64,000 nt of DNA from Brachynemurus nebulosus (Eukaryota; Arthropoda; Insecta; Neuroptera; Myrmeleontidae). The notes under the pieces were generated by a model. The model was not told the origin of the DNA. It searched no databases and saw only the letters and a program-made list of their open reading frames with translations. Numbering within the stretch: position 1 is the stretch's first letter; the number at the start of each line of letters is the position of its first letter. The stretch covers positions 1,798,001 through 1,862,000 of the forward strand of contig JAPWDM010000023.1 of NCBI GenBank assembly GCA_035578155.1. Reading direction: 5' to 3'. The translations under genes and the position numbers were made by a program. Below are positions 1 through 11,965 of this stretch, in pieces.

Positions 1-1142
1 TAATAAGAATACGAAAGAATGAAATGGAATGATACAGACACGAGGGTACCTACTTGTTTTCAATTTTTTTTCCTGAACAACAGAAGATGATGATCGGTTC
101 ACGGAATGTTTGTAATACGTAAACCGGTTACAAATCATGTTATAATTAAAATATTTCAAATAAATTAAAAGTTTCAAAAATATTTTTACAACCGTTATCC
201 CATCACTGCAAATATATAGGTACTGTATAAATGTGTGTTATGTACATCGCTTCTTGCGTTCTTCAGTTTAAATATCCTAAACAAAAAAATAAAAAAAATT
301 TTACATTTAACTATATGTATACCCTATTTCAAATACAATTGATCATAAGTCAAAGTTAAAAAATTTAATAATTCTTTTATTCGAAATAAATCAATCTTGT
401 ATTCTTTGCTAAAAACAAACTTCAATTTTAAAATTTATGTAAGTGCAATAATGAACGAGATAAAGCCAAGAGAACGGAAATTATTTAAATTCATAAGTGA
501 TGAAGCATGGTTAAATTTAAGTGAAATGGACCATAACTTAAAAAATCATACATTGTGTATTTTAAAGAAAAAATACCGCGGATTTTGTTTAGGATTTTGT
601 TTTGTTCAATAACACTTTCTTTAGAGTTCTGTTCAGAATTTATAAAAGTTAGAGTAGTGTCCTCTACCTTTCCTTATTTTCACTACTTTAATTTGCCTTG
701 TAAAACTCTGACTTACCGACCTAATATTCACTGAAAAACTATTTCAGTTGTTATTCAATTTAAAATTAATTTCAAAAACATGACAAGTGATGTAAACTTG
801 TACAAACATTCATTAACACCTTAATAGTCACTGGCATCACAAGACGTCATATGAAACTTTATACTAACTCACACACCACGTCGTAGGACGTCAACAATTC
901 CATATAGGTGCAAAGTGTACCTATTAGCTATCAAAATAGTGTACCAGTTGGACGTTTTGATTGTTCAAATATTTTTGGACACTACTGTATATTTGCTAAT
1001 TTTTTTTCTTTTTTTAGTGCTTAATATTTAATTTTTTCGACTTTTTCATTCATTGTTAGATACTATAAATTGTTATTTCGTGATGTAGTGTAATTCAAAT
1101 CAAAAAATATCATTTCTATCATAATTACAGTTTCTTTTTGAA
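1..1142. other. AT-rich intergenic sequence
   Basis: No coding region or bounded mobile element is recognised. The sequence is A/T-rich with short homopolymers. A 71-codon open frame at 397-612 on the plus strand has no recognisable domain and low-complexity, Lys/Asn/Phe-rich composition, which is expected by chance in DNA of this composition. Confidence 0.6.
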
Positions 1143-1144
1143 TA

Positions 1145-2386
1145 GGGTTGACCGGGGTAATTGTGAATTGGGGCAATTGTGAACGGCGCCTATAATTTCT
1201 AAAATAACATGAATATTGTTAAAAATCAACTCTTACTGTTAGTATATTTTTCGGTCCTTTCTTAATATGCTATTAAAATTTCATAACAATTCTCCAAGTA
1301 TTAGTATGCTTTTTTTTAAATACATTTTTTTTAAAGGTAAGAAAGGGTTAAAAGTACTTCTAAAGAAGTGATCTAAACCCTGACAGGGTTCCTTATTAAA
1401 TGCTAAAGAAATTGGACAATTTATTACCAATTAACAATTACCCCATGATTTTAAAATTGTGGGGTAATTGTGAACGTCATTCACGAGTGCCCCCATTCGG
1501 TCAAAAATTTCAGTAGTGTCCTTTTCAGAGTTGAAAATGTTAATGAAGATGGTGATGACCTTACTGTACAAGTTTCCGTTGTACAAACAATATAAAAAAA
1601 AAAAAAAAATTGTGTAAAAAGCGATACGTTTTGTATATCAATCCACGAAATCATTGCTGTGCTCCCTTACCCAATAACAACTTACAAAAACAAAAAAATT
1701 ACTTGTTTTCAATGACTCTGTGAGTGTCCAAGGGCAGTAGGATTAACACAAAACCATTTTTTTTTTTCATTTACAGTATTAGGCCTAATAGATTTTTGTT
1801 TTTTATTCATGTAAACTAAATATATTTCCTTGAAAAAGTCTTATTTTCCTTGTTTTTGTGTGAATGCATATAATTTTTTGATTTTTTATATGATAAAATG
1901 ACAAAATATCATCAAAATATCATTTTTAGCTTGTAATAAATTTGTTCCTACAATTTTTGTTATTTTTATTTAACCTTGATTTTTTGTACAAATTTGAGGT
2001 ATGTGTAACTTGCATTAAACAAAGAGAAATTGTGACCGCTAAAGTATGATGAAAAATTTGAAAGTGGGGTAAATGTGAAGAATTTGAGTTGGGCTTTACT
2101 CTGACGTACCACACTTCTCTTGTAATCTATTGTAATAATTTTTCTGATGGCATTCACTTTTACCCTAAAATTGATAAGATTTGCAAAATCGCACCGGGTA
2201 AATGTGAATGGCGTATAAAATTTTTGTTTTTCTTACGAATTTGCTCAAAATTTGTGTGGTGCATCCTGAATAATGTAGAATTAAAAATAAATGAACCATA
2301 ATGTGATATATAAAATAAAAATTACTTAATATAACGCTTTTATCTCAACTCATGAAAATTCATTCACAATTCACCCCGGTCAACCC
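1145..2386. mobile_element. TA-flanked MITE, GGGTTGACCGGGG termini
   Basis: The terminal inverted repeats are GGGTTGACCGGGGTAATTG on the left and its near-complement at the right end (2361-2386, reading CACCCCGGTCAACCC at the tip). TA dinucleotides flank both ends (1143-1144 and 2387-2388), the hallmark of Tc1/mariner/pogo-type insertion. The motif GGGGTAAnTGTGAA recurs inside (about 1158, 1461, 2067 and 2198), so subterminal copies are repeated. No transposase is visible, so it is non-autonomous. The superfamily assignment is inferred from the TA duplication only. Confidence 0.75.
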
Positions 2387-2388
2387 TA

Positions 2389-3693
2389 CTTTAAAAATGC
2401 TTTGTAGGAAAATGTTTTTGTTAATTGTACTTTATATTAGTATATATCTACATATAATATGTGTATGAGCGTATATTAAGTATATTGCGCCGTGGGGTCA
2501 TTAAACTAACCAACTATCCAACAACCACTTTGATATATGGGTGTTAGCTTAGATTTATTACTTATATATAACTTTCAAAGCGATCATGACGTTGTTATTA
2601 TGTGTGTTGTATGTACTTCTTTCATTGTCATTCGATTTTTCTTGTTGATTTTATTGTAACATTTTATTATTGTTATTAGTATTTATTTACGACTAATCAC
2701 TGTAAATTAATAAATTTTAATAAATATACATGTAGACGAACAGTTACAGTAGAGTGCAGATCGTTCGGGTCGAACTTGCAACAAGAAAATATTTTTAAAT
2801 TGTAAATATTACAGTATAGCACCGATAATGGAAACATCAGTTTTGGAAATTTTTTGAGAGCATCAAATTAGTCAACATCACTTTTGGAAAGTTGCATCAA
2901 AAATGTCAAGTATTTAATATTTATGTACTTATGCCGGTATAAAAAAAAAGAGAAAAGAGGGCGCGATTTTCACACCCAGCGACCACAAAAAAGGTCACTC
3001 ATTTTGTTGCAGGGGCGAAATTATTCACTTTTGCCCGGGGCGGCGTAAACGCTAGAGCGGGCACTGCTTTCCAGTAGACATCATAGGATTTTTTCGAAAT
3101 TTGAAAATTTGCCCAAAATTAAATGATTTTTTTTTTTATAAACGCGCCTTTTTTGTGATTTTTATAAAGTTACAGAAGTTCAGATTAGAATTACATTGTA
3201 CGAGTATATTGTATTAAACCTTCAGTTTTTTTCAGAAAGTTCCAATATATATAAACTTAGTAGTTTTCGACGTATTTTAACTTTTTAAGAATTTTTGCTA
3301 TTTCTAGAATTTTAGCAAATATCTCCTGTTTTTGAGATAACGGTAAGTGACGGTAATAATTTCCGTACCTTCAGACTAGAGCTAAATTCTTAAGGCGTTA
3401 CGTCACTTTGACATTCCAAAAAGGAAGGTTTTATTGGAGAAATTTTTTTCACCGTAACGAAAAACGCAATCAATACAAAAATTTTTTAGAGTGTATTATT
3501 TTTAATATGATGTACCTACGCAGAAATTTTTTTCTCAATAAAACACAACGGTGACACGGGCGTAGGCCGAACGCAGTCACGCAGACACTTTTTTCCGAAG
3601 AGATTCATGACGGGCCAGCATTTAACAATTTTCAAACAGCAGTGAGGAATTAAAAATTTTTTTTTCATCATTTAGATTAGTTTTACTAATAAG
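2389..3693. other. AT-rich sequence with a GC-rich relic
   Basis: No gene is seen. A GC-richer patch at about 2960-3070 contains TTTGCCCGGGGCGGC, which also occurs in the repeat at 52.1 kb, so it is probably a decayed transposon fragment. The rest is A/T-rich with poly-T tracts. Confidence 0.5.
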
Positions 3694-3843
3694 GCGGTAC
3701 ACAAGATTATTATATTAAAAAATATTCATTTGTCATTAAATGGTACCGGTTTGGAAAAAAATTAAAAATCGATGGAAAAATCAACCTTAATTTGCTCATA
3801 AACAATTTATTTGTTAACCAATTTCAAAAATCTTGTGTACCGC
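3694..3843. repeat. 150-bp element with 15-bp inverted ends
   Basis: A perfect 15-bp inverted repeat, GCGGTACACAAGATT at 3694-3708 and its complement at 3829-3843, brackets a short A/T-rich core. It could be a very short MITE or a solo hairpin. No clear target-site duplication is visible. The related motif TGTGTACCGCT at about 8504 hints at a wider family. Confidence 0.5.
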
Positions 3844-5500
3844 ACTAGATAGTCTATGTAGAAGAAACTATAGATCGGACGAAAATTGCTGTAGTTATCT
3901 TGCTCACCATTTTGGAAAAAAGTAGTGTCGAGAAAAAGACTTGTAACGTTTCGAAACGTATTTACGGTTTTGTGTGTTTTTACTAGAACAAAAACCATTT
4001 AGTTTAAGTTAGAAAGAATAATTAAATTAAAAATTTTTAATTGTTGATTAATTCGTAACTTATTAACAATAATTATGTACTCAAAAATATTTACTCAAAC
4101 ATGTGATAATTAATTTTGAAGCTTCCCGCTCTGTTTTGGATACAAAATGGATGACATGTCACGACTCTATTTATTATAGGGACTTTAGTTTTTACCTATC
4201 ATTAACTCCATCTGTGAGTTATTTATGGAAATATAATTGACCTGTAATGAAAGAACGTTTCAACTACTCGAAGAAAGTTGTTTCAGAAATTGAGTTCAAA
4301 ACAATTTTTAAAATAATTCCGTAGTCATAATTCCTTTTGGGTATGATTTAACCCAATAATAAAAGGGGGAACAAATTTTTTTTCAAAGTGAGGTAATGCC
4401 ATATAACATGAAATTCATTGCCCTCTAAATTTATGTAATATTATCGACTTCTTAGGTAAATGTAGATAAAACATTTTAATCAGGAAGTTTTAATACTAGA
4501 CACACAAATTTTTTCTTATTTTTTTTTATTTTTTTTTTTTTAAAAAGAAAAAAAAACAGAGTACAAACTAAACACAACTATGTTCTACTTATATAATATG
4601 CATTTTATAGATAGAATGCAAAAAAATTTGTACACTTTCATATTAGTAGAGTAACTATGCTGCTACTGCATACATATGCATGTCTACATTCAACTAACCT
4701 AAGATCAATAAAAACTGACTGCATATGCATTACATCGAGCGAGCCACAGCTAGCTAAAACATGCATTCAAATACCTACACCATGCATATGTATTTATGTA
4801 TGTTTGTGTGCTTATAATATGTACGGCTATAGAAGCCGAGTATACCATATAATAATATATAATATACTTTTTTCAAATGAAAATATTATAGTAATTGTTT
4901 ACTAAATCGGACCAAAAGCGACCAGATCTAAACCACGAAATGTGGTTTTCCGACCATGTATAATTCAGGTAAAAAATCGATACTTTCTTAAGGCGTTACA
5001 ACACTTTTTTTTACAAAATTTTCCTTTTTAGAGTTTCATCAAAAAAAAAAAAACAAAAGAAACGGAACCCTTATGGTGAGACTTCCATGTCCGTCCGTCC
5101 GTATGTCACAGCCATTTTCCTCAGCGACCCCTAGTGTCAGTCACAATGTAGAGTCAGTTACAACTGCATCATAGTGAATTGTAGCATTTTGTGTCTTTTA
5201 AAGATATATTGGAGATATTACTCAATCCTAACATGATTCTTAAGGGGAACAGAATCTATTATAAGTTTCCTAAAAGTCTGGAGGTCTTTAAAAAATTTGG
5301 TAATTGTGCAGAAACACGGCTCCACCTATTTTTGGCTCTAAAAGGATGGTTGTTTTTTAAATGTTCGTTGCCACGGCGGATTAGTTAAAAAAAATACTAC
5401 AAATCGATACCGATAATGGAAATGCTGGGAAACTGTAGTTAAATTTGAAAAAATTCAATTTTTTCTAGATTTTCTTTTTTTATTTTGTATGCATGTGTGT
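3844..5500. other. AT-rich sequence with an old dispersed-repeat fragment
   Basis: No gene is recognised. Around 5060-5150 the phrase ACGGAACCCTTATGGTG followed by a run of CCGTCCGTC resembles the widespread non-LTR/SINE-like repeats seen in many insect genomes, but no boundaries can be drawn. Open frames at 4657-4905 and 5191-5388 show no domain. Confidence 0.45.
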
Positions 5501-5862
5501 CAAAGTCGAAGTATATTGTCAAAACTAACTAAACTAACCTAACCTCACCACCTAGTTTTTATATCAAAGTCGAAATATATTGTAAAAACTAACTAAACTA
5601 ACCTAACCTTAAGTAACCTCACCACCTAGTTTTTATATCAAAGTCGAAATATATTGTAAAACTTAACTAAACTAACCTAACCTTAACTAACCTCACCACC
5701 TAGTTTTTACATCAAAGTCGAAATATATTGTCAAAACTAACTAAACTAACCTAACCTTAACTAACCTCACCACCTAGTTTTTATACCAAAGTCGAAATAT
5801 ATTGTCAAAACCAACTAAACTAACCTAACCTTAACTAACTTCACCACCTAGTTTTTATATCA
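5501..5862. repeat. 74-bp minisatellite, five units
   Basis: Five head-to-tail units start at the motif CAAAGTCGA (5501, 5565, 5639, 5713) and CCAAAGTCGA (5787). The first unit is 64 bp, lacking a 10-bp TTAACTAACC segment, and the others are 74 bp. Each unit has an AT-rich half and a half reading CTAAACTAACCTAACC, a degenerate form of the CCTAA (TTAGG complement) insect telomere repeat. Units differ by a few substitutions, so this is a recent local amplification. Confidence 0.9.
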
Positions 5863-6752
5863 TCTACTCTTATTTATTTTGATTAATTTTACCAGAATAT
5901 GCACTCAAATCATGGCGTTGAGATAATCGTAGTTTACAAAATTAAGTCAATTTTCTAACTTCCACGCTTAATATTTCGAAAATGCAACGAGATATTGATT
6001 TTTTTATTCTTGAAAAAGTATTTATTTTGGTCAATTTTACTAGACTATGCACTCATTTGCACACGCCATTTTTTTTGAAAGAGAAATAAAAATTGAAAAC
6101 AGTTTTGTAATTCATTGCAATTCAAACATCTTTCTGCGGACCGTTGAGATACATACTTTCGCGGATCGGCAATTGATAAACGCTGTTATAGAGTGAGTTT
6201 GATTTACTATTAGTACAGATTAGTCAGAATTCACTATAAAGTCTATTTATTAAATGAAACTACACAATTTTTTTGCAAATAAAAAATATCTATTAAATTA
6301 ATCAATTAGGTATGTATATTTACACAAACAGCATAAGCTTCGAACACACTTCAAAATTATATTAAAAATTTTTTAAAAAATGGTAGGTTATATTTTAACA
6401 TATTTTTATAATTAAATTTTATTTATTTATTATTAAAAAATATTTTATATTATTTAATTATAGTCAATTTTACACTTGAGAACATTTTCAAAACATCAAA
6501 CAAACAAAAAATCATCAATTGCCTACAGTCTACGCAAGCCAAAATGATAATAATTCCTTGGCTGGCCAAAAGAGTGTCTCAAAAAATGTGAACTTTTCAG
6601 GAAACACGAAAACTGAATAATTTTTTTTTTTCGTTACTCATTTAATATTTTATTACTCAAAGTGATAGGTCGCGCCATCTCTTTTCTTATTTAAAAGTTG
6701 TTCGCTGTATCTCTCGATTTGTGTCTTGATTTTGTCTTTAAACTGTTTTAAC
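5863..6752. other. AT-rich sequence, no feature recognised
   Basis: No coding frame, terminal repeat or RNA gene is seen. The stretch is A/T-rich with poly-A/poly-T tracts. Confidence 0.5.
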
Positions 6753-7735
6753 GTAGTTGCTCTGAGATAGTCATCTAGATACAAAAATATATCAGAAAAA
6801 AATTTTCTTTTATCAAAAATTAAATAATATATTAATATCCTTCAGTTAAATTATATTTGTATACCACTTGTTTTTTTTTTTAATTTCCGCGCGCTTATGT
6901 TGTAGCAATATAAAAACATTGTTGAAAAAGCGTTGTAAAAACTTGGTAAAATGATGTTTATAAATTATATTTCAAAAACGGCGTGGTGAATAATTTTTAT
7001 TTCTTATTTAATATGGTTTGTAACTTTGTATTTTATAACATATTAAGTTTTTACTAAATTCCTTTGACACGTTTTCATTTTATTCAAAAAAATAGTGTTT
7101 TTATTCAAAAAAATAGTGTTAGTAAAATCGTTTTTCTCAAAATTGGGGTGGTCAATTTTTTTTTCGGTAAGGGCTCGTATTATTGGTATTGAATTAAGGT
7201 AGTTGGTCGATAAAACGATTTTTTCAAAGGATTTTAACGAAACTTCTCTAGATATTTATTTAATCCAATATCAATAATACAAGCCCTTACAAAAAAAAAA
7301 TTGACCACTCCAATTTTGAGAAAAACGGTTTCAAAGTTTTGCACTTTGCAATTTTAACACGGGCTCTTATGGGAAAAATCTATTTTTTTTTTTTTTTTTA
7401 ATAAGATGGAAACGTGTCAAAGGAATTTGATACAAATTTAATATGTTATTTAATACAAAGTTACATACAAACCATATTTAATAAGAAAATATAAAGATTA
7501 TTGACCACACCGTTTTTGACATATAATTTAAAAACATCATTTTACAATATTTTTACAACGTTTTTTCAACAATTCTTTTAAATTGCTCCAACATAAGCGC
7601 GCGGAAATTAAAAAAAACAAGTGGTATACAAATATAATAACTGAAGAATAATAATACATTATTTAATTTTTGCTAACGGAAAATTTTTTTGCCGAGATAT
7701 ACTTTCGTCCCTGACTATCTCAGAGCAACTACGTT
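6753..7735. repeat. Foldback (long inverted repeat) element
   Basis: The left arm, about 6753-7194, is an imperfect reverse complement of the right arm, about 7261-7735. Landmarks are CGTAGTTGCTCTGAGATAG (6752) against CTATCTCAGAGCAACTACG (7717), and TTCCGCGCGCTTATGTTG against CAACATAAGCGCGCGGAA. The central spacer 7196-7255 (AAGGTAGTTGGTCGATAAAA onward) is repeated in inverted form just outside the right arm at about 7741-7803. No ORF is present. A transcript would fold into a hairpin of about 450 bp. Confidence 0.8.
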
Positions 7736-7803
7736 AAATAAATGTCTAGAAAAGCTTCGTTAAAATCCTTTAAAAAAATCGTTTTATTGACCAACTACCT
7801 TAA

Positions 7804-8574
7804 ACTATTTTAACAGTCTAATAAAATTACGTTTTTGCAACTGTATAATTATTCAAGTTACATAATTACATTCTGTTAATGTCACAATATGAGTTTGTAT
7901 TTTTATTAATAGTTCATAATTCCAAAAGCAATTGATTATAAATAATAGAAGTAAGTTTTGAGCAGATGTATACACGATGAACAGAAAATTGTTAAAAGTC
8001 CCGTAGGAGATTAGAAGTCTCTTATTAGGAGTCCGTTAGAAAGCCATTGATGTTAAGTGTTTTTTGATAATTTTGTAAACATAAGGTTACCAAAATATGA
8101 TTGGGATGATTCTCAATTATATGTAAATTTTTTTACATAATGTCATCAAAATTTCTGTTGCAGAATATTTTATGTACTTTGTATTCTTATTGTATCTCAA
8201 CGTATATATCGTACCTCGACAACAACATGGCCATATCAAATATATGACCCTGTTTTTGTCGAGGTGCGATATGATAAAAGATACAATTTTTGCTAGAGTA
8301 TACTATACCTGTATCGATTTAGGTAAAAATATTTAACAAATTAAGTATTTCTGACGTGAATACGTACACACAATCATTTTATTTCATGATTTATTCATAA
8401 ATTCTGTATAATTTGAATTAATTAATTCCATTAACTAATGATAAATTAATTAAAATACTAAGTATATTTAATAAAATAAATCAATTTCATTTATATAAAT
8501 TTTTGTGTACCGCTAACATCTTTTTTATCGCGCTGTTGGTTGGAAGTTACTGAAATATTAAAAATACTCCTGTC
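7804..8574. other. AT-rich sequence holding a short stem-loop
   Basis: At 8206-8272 a 16-bp stem ATATCGTACCTCGACA pairs with TGTCGAGGTGCGATAT (one T:G position), and outer pairs TTGTATCT (8190) and AGATACAA (8279) extend it. The rest shows no gene. The hairpin could be a small MITE or chance structure. Confidence 0.5.
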
Positions 8575-8888
8575 GTAGCATCCTGCATAACATAGCGAAT
8601 TTCCGTTTATAAAAATTAGTTTTGCTCGGAAACTAGTTGACATAGAACAACAGTTTAAAGACCTTTTTTATGTAATTTTTTCTCCTCTTTTAAATGGTGT
8701 AAAAAAATTTCGCAAAAAATTGTTGATTAAGTGAAAATTTTGGCAAAAAACTAATTTGGAAAGAACAAAAAGCATGTTCCTGGCATCCGACGTGTCTGGC
8801 TAACGAACTTGTCCAACGGTTTGGCATTTCCAACATTTTCACCAAATTTCGTAAACCTAGGACATTTCGTTCGAGAGTTATCGTGCGG

Positions 8889-8986
<98 letters not shown>

Positions 8987-9112
8987 TAAATTTTAGTGAA
9001 TATTATTTTCGGTTTCTACGGACCTCAAAACAAATTGCTGCCATAGTCCCGGGCTCAAGTCGCGTCATGACAGTGGCTGTAATAGCTAAATTCCATTCTG
9101 GAAATTCGCTAA
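8575..9112 (+). mobile_element. Helentron-like (HINE/DINE-1-type) element, copy 1
   Basis: This copy shares an extended alignment with 46033-46573 in the same orientation. Both start at TACYCCTGTCG, carry AGCGAATTTCC near the left end and its complement GGAAATTCGCT at the right end, hold a central (AC)n/(AT)n microsatellite (here about 8889-8978), and end in CTAA after a short hairpin. Subterminal inverted repeats, a microsatellite core and a 3' hairpin are the architecture described for non-autonomous Helentrons. The class is inferred, since no Rep/helicase is present. The open frames across it come from the microsatellite. Confidence 0.5.
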
Positions 9113-9285
9113 TATAGTATGTTGTTGATGAGACATATCTTTTTCATACAGTTTGCTTGAATTCTTTACTTTCTGTGAACGCTCCTAAGAGGAAAATTGT
9201 GTGTGGGTTATTTTATTCTTTAAGACCCACATATTTATTAAAAATATAAAATTTTCGTAGGCTTGGTGACGTTTTCAACTATGTA

Positions 9286-9662
9286 CAGTAAAAACTGTTT
9301 ATGCGATCTTTTTTTGTTATTTTTTTTTAATTGCCCATCAGATAGCACGCATGATGGGAAAGGAAAGCAAGAAAAAGTAAAAAATTTAAACATTAATTTA
9401 CGATAAAGTTACTTATTGATTTTTTTTTTAAGCATTTAATCAGTATATAGCATAGAAATATAAGTTATTGAATCATTAAATTTTTTAGCGCGTATGTATT
9501 TATCGTAATTTTTTTAATATTATAAAATTAAATATAATGTTCTCATAATACGTAAATTAATGTTTTAGCTGGCTTAGAATAGCAACTTTTAGGGAAATCG
9601 TGAGATTTTTGAGCGTTTTTAATTATTAATTTTCTATAAAACTATTTTTATGCGGTTATGTG
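9286..9662 (+). mobile_element. Fragment of the CAGCTGAAC MITE family
   Basis: The left end CAGTAAAAACTGTTTATGCG follows a TA at 9284-9285. The interior matches the copies at 36.0, 49.2 and 54.9 kb (AAACATTAATTTACGATAA; AAGCATTTAATCAGT; TGAGCG followed by a run ending in TTTTTATGCGGT). The right terminus is lost or too diverged to place. Confidence 0.55.
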
Positions 9663-10288
9663 TGTAGAAATTTAAACTGGAGCAAATTTACTAAGTAAAA
9701 TAATAATCGATAGAGAGGCCAAAGATTTGCGTTGCATTTTGATATAATATGTATATCAGTGTTATTATTATAAATTATACTTGTAGGTGGTTTTAAGGAG
9801 TGTAATGAACTGGTAAAATTACCACTAGATCACAGCGGATAGAACCTCTTACCATATATCTTTTTTATTAATCAGTTTACCTATACATATGTAATATTAT
9901 TCTTACATAAAATACAGAATGGTAAAGAATTAATCCACCAATAAAATATCAGTAATTAATAAACATTAGAAATATAGTACCGAAACTTCGTTTTTAATCG
10001 GTTATACAATTTTAATTTTAACGATTTTTGAGCATATACCTTCAGCATATGAGAAATACCTCAAAAAAAGACCACTTGCTATCTTTTTTTTACAATATTT
10101 ACAGCATATATGTATCCGGTTATATAATTTTTTTTCCGGAGTAAAATATTTATGTTTTGAAAATTGAAGGACATTCAAATTAAGTTCATTATGTAACTAC
10201 TAAAATAACCAATTAAAACGTATCTTATTTTGTAATTGTGTAAATACATACCTTGCCGTTAGAAAGTTTGGAAATAACGATATTTTTA
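9663..10288. other. AT-rich sequence, no feature recognised
   Basis: No gene or bounded repeat is seen in this stretch. Confidence 0.5.
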
Positions 10289-10290
10289 TA

Positions 10291-11280
10291 CAGCAATCCC
10301 CCGAAGAACACGATTAATTGGTTCCGTGTTCTTTGAAACCGTGTTGTTCGAGACCACAAAAAATAGGCATTTTCTATTACAAGTGTTAAAAAAATGTTTT
10401 TATTTTATTTTGTTAAATATAAAACTCCATTTGAATTAGATACTTACATATACCCATTTGTATGTAATGCGTATTTATTTCGATTAAAACAGAATGGAAT
10501 TGAGCATTCGTTAGCTCTGAAGTCGGTCTATCATAAAAATTTATTGAAAACTTAGATCGTAAATATCTCGTAAATGGTGCCTCGTAGCTCAAAAATAACG
10601 AAATTTTTGAAGGCTTAAGAGAAACAAGTTGTGGGTATTCCAAACATATTGCGACTGTTAAAACCCACTTTTCGTTATCGAAAATTATCGATAATGAACT
10701 ACTTATCATAAAATGGTTATAGTTGTTTAATTTAAGCTCTATTAGTCCCTCTAATTTGGTTATCAATAGAATATTTTCGAAAAAATTAGTTTTCGATACT
10801 TTTCGTAAACGTAAACTTTTAATCGTAAATATCTCTTAAACGGTGCATCATAGCGAAAAAATAACAAAATTTTTGAAGGCTGAAGAGAAGCAAGTTGTGG
10901 GTATTCCGAACATATGCGACTGTTAAAACCTACTTTTTGTTATCGAAAATTATCGATGTTGAAAATGACGACACTTTCAAAATTTAAATATGTAAATTTC
11001 TACATAGTCGTTATCATTTCTATTATAAAATTCTCAAAAATTTTAGTAGTTTTTTTATTTCCAGCATTTTTTATTTTATAATGACAGATTCAATTTTTGT
11101 TCGTGTAAATCAAATCCACATGGAATTGATATATTCGCGTACATTGAGGACCAATGTAACTTTATGTCAAATATATAATAAATGTATTTTATTCTTTTTC
11201 AGAAGAATTACTTAAAAATCGTGTTGTTTGAAACCGTGTAATTCGGGGGAAGGATACCCGTGTTCTTCGGCGGTTACCTG
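10291..11280 (+). mobile_element. TA-flanked MITE, CAGCAATCCCCCGAAGAACAC family, copy 1
   Basis: The left terminus CAGCAATCCCCCGAAGAACA and the right terminus TGTTCTTCGGCGGTTACCTG are inverted copies, flanked by TA at 10289-10290 and 11281-11282. A second copy lies inverted at 58181-59128. The interior holds a duplicated block with TTATCGAAAATTATCGAT and, near 11060-11165, a segment (TATATTCGCGTACATTGAGG) that resembles a separate repeat at 63.6 kb, so the element is composite. The minus-strand open frame 10413-10766 has no recognisable domain. Pogo/mariner-like by TA flanks only. Confidence 0.8.
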
Positions 11281-11282
11281 TA

Positions 11283-11559
11283 ATATTGTGGAAAAATTGC
11301 AGTTTTTCTCATTCGTTTTTTTAAAAAAGTCTGCCAGTAATTTTTGATCTTCACTATAAACCCCACTTCATAGACATAATGCCTCCCGTTCTGAACAGAA
11401 ATTAGTTCAGTGTTTATCGAGAATTTTCAATTATTACCTTAATTAAATTTAAAAAAAAAAATGTAGATCCAAATTATTCTAATTTATCCAGTCATCTCAA
11501 TAAATTCTGATCGAGTTTATAGTACTTGTTTTGAGAAAAAAGAATTTTTTTCAATTTAA
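11283..11559. other. AT-rich flank, no feature recognised
   Basis: No gene or element boundary is seen between the preceding MITE and the dispersed repeat that begins near 11560. Confidence 0.4.
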
Positions 11560-11965
11560 TAACGTCATCAGGTTGATTAAAATTTTTCAATGCGTTTTGA
11601 AAAACTGTAAATTTTATAGAATAATAAAATTGGAAACGAATTATAGGTTGTCGAAGTCAATCTTTTGAACTTTATCAAAATTAAGCTCACAGAATCATTC
11701 GGAAAAAGACTTCTCTCATATGAGTTATATTTCTAAAAGGAATTTCGTCATTTTGATAGCAAAAATGAATAGATTACATCCAAACTACCATAATTCAACC
11801 AATCATTTTGAATTCAGATCACTTCCATAGAGCGTTATTGACGAAAAAAGAAGTTGTTGATTACGTCATTAAGTTTACTAAAATTTTCCAATGCGTTAAA
11901 AACCGTAAATAAATTAATAGAATAATGAAACTGAAAGCGAATTATAAGTCATCGAGTCAAGCACT
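11560..11965 (-). repeat. Dispersed repeat R, two units
   Basis: Two related units (about 11565-11650 and 11855-11960) contain a GTCATCAG/GTCATTAAG step, then AAAATTTTCCAATGCGTT, then AATAATGAAACTGAAAGCGA. Reverse-complement relatives occur at 57865-57960 and 59130-59230, with a shorter piece near 40300-40450. It is an interspersed, internally repeated family with no ORF and unclear ends. Confidence 0.55.

Noticed and set aside
397..612. Open frame of 71 codons, and many similar frames of 60-125 codons throughout
   Set aside because: Composition is Lys/Asn/Ile/Phe-rich, no domain or signal is recognisable, and such lengths are expected in A/T-rich DNA with two strands and six frames.
3391..5010. 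TTAAGGCGTTAC at 3391 and TTAAGGCGTTAC at 4990 as two ends of a TTAA element
   Set aside because: They are in direct, not inverted, orientation, so they cannot be the two termini of one element.
5501..5862. CRISPR-like array
   Set aside because: Units are contiguous 74-bp tandem repeats without unique spacers, and the DNA is eukaryotic in character.
8809..9117. 102-codon frame with a long alternating Tyr-Ile run
   Set aside because: The run is the translated (AT)n microsatellite of a Helentron-like element.
10413..10766. 117-codon minus-strand frame in the 10.3-kb MITE
   Set aside because: It spans the repeated TATCGAAAAT block, no domain is seen, and it is disrupted in the 58-kb copy.
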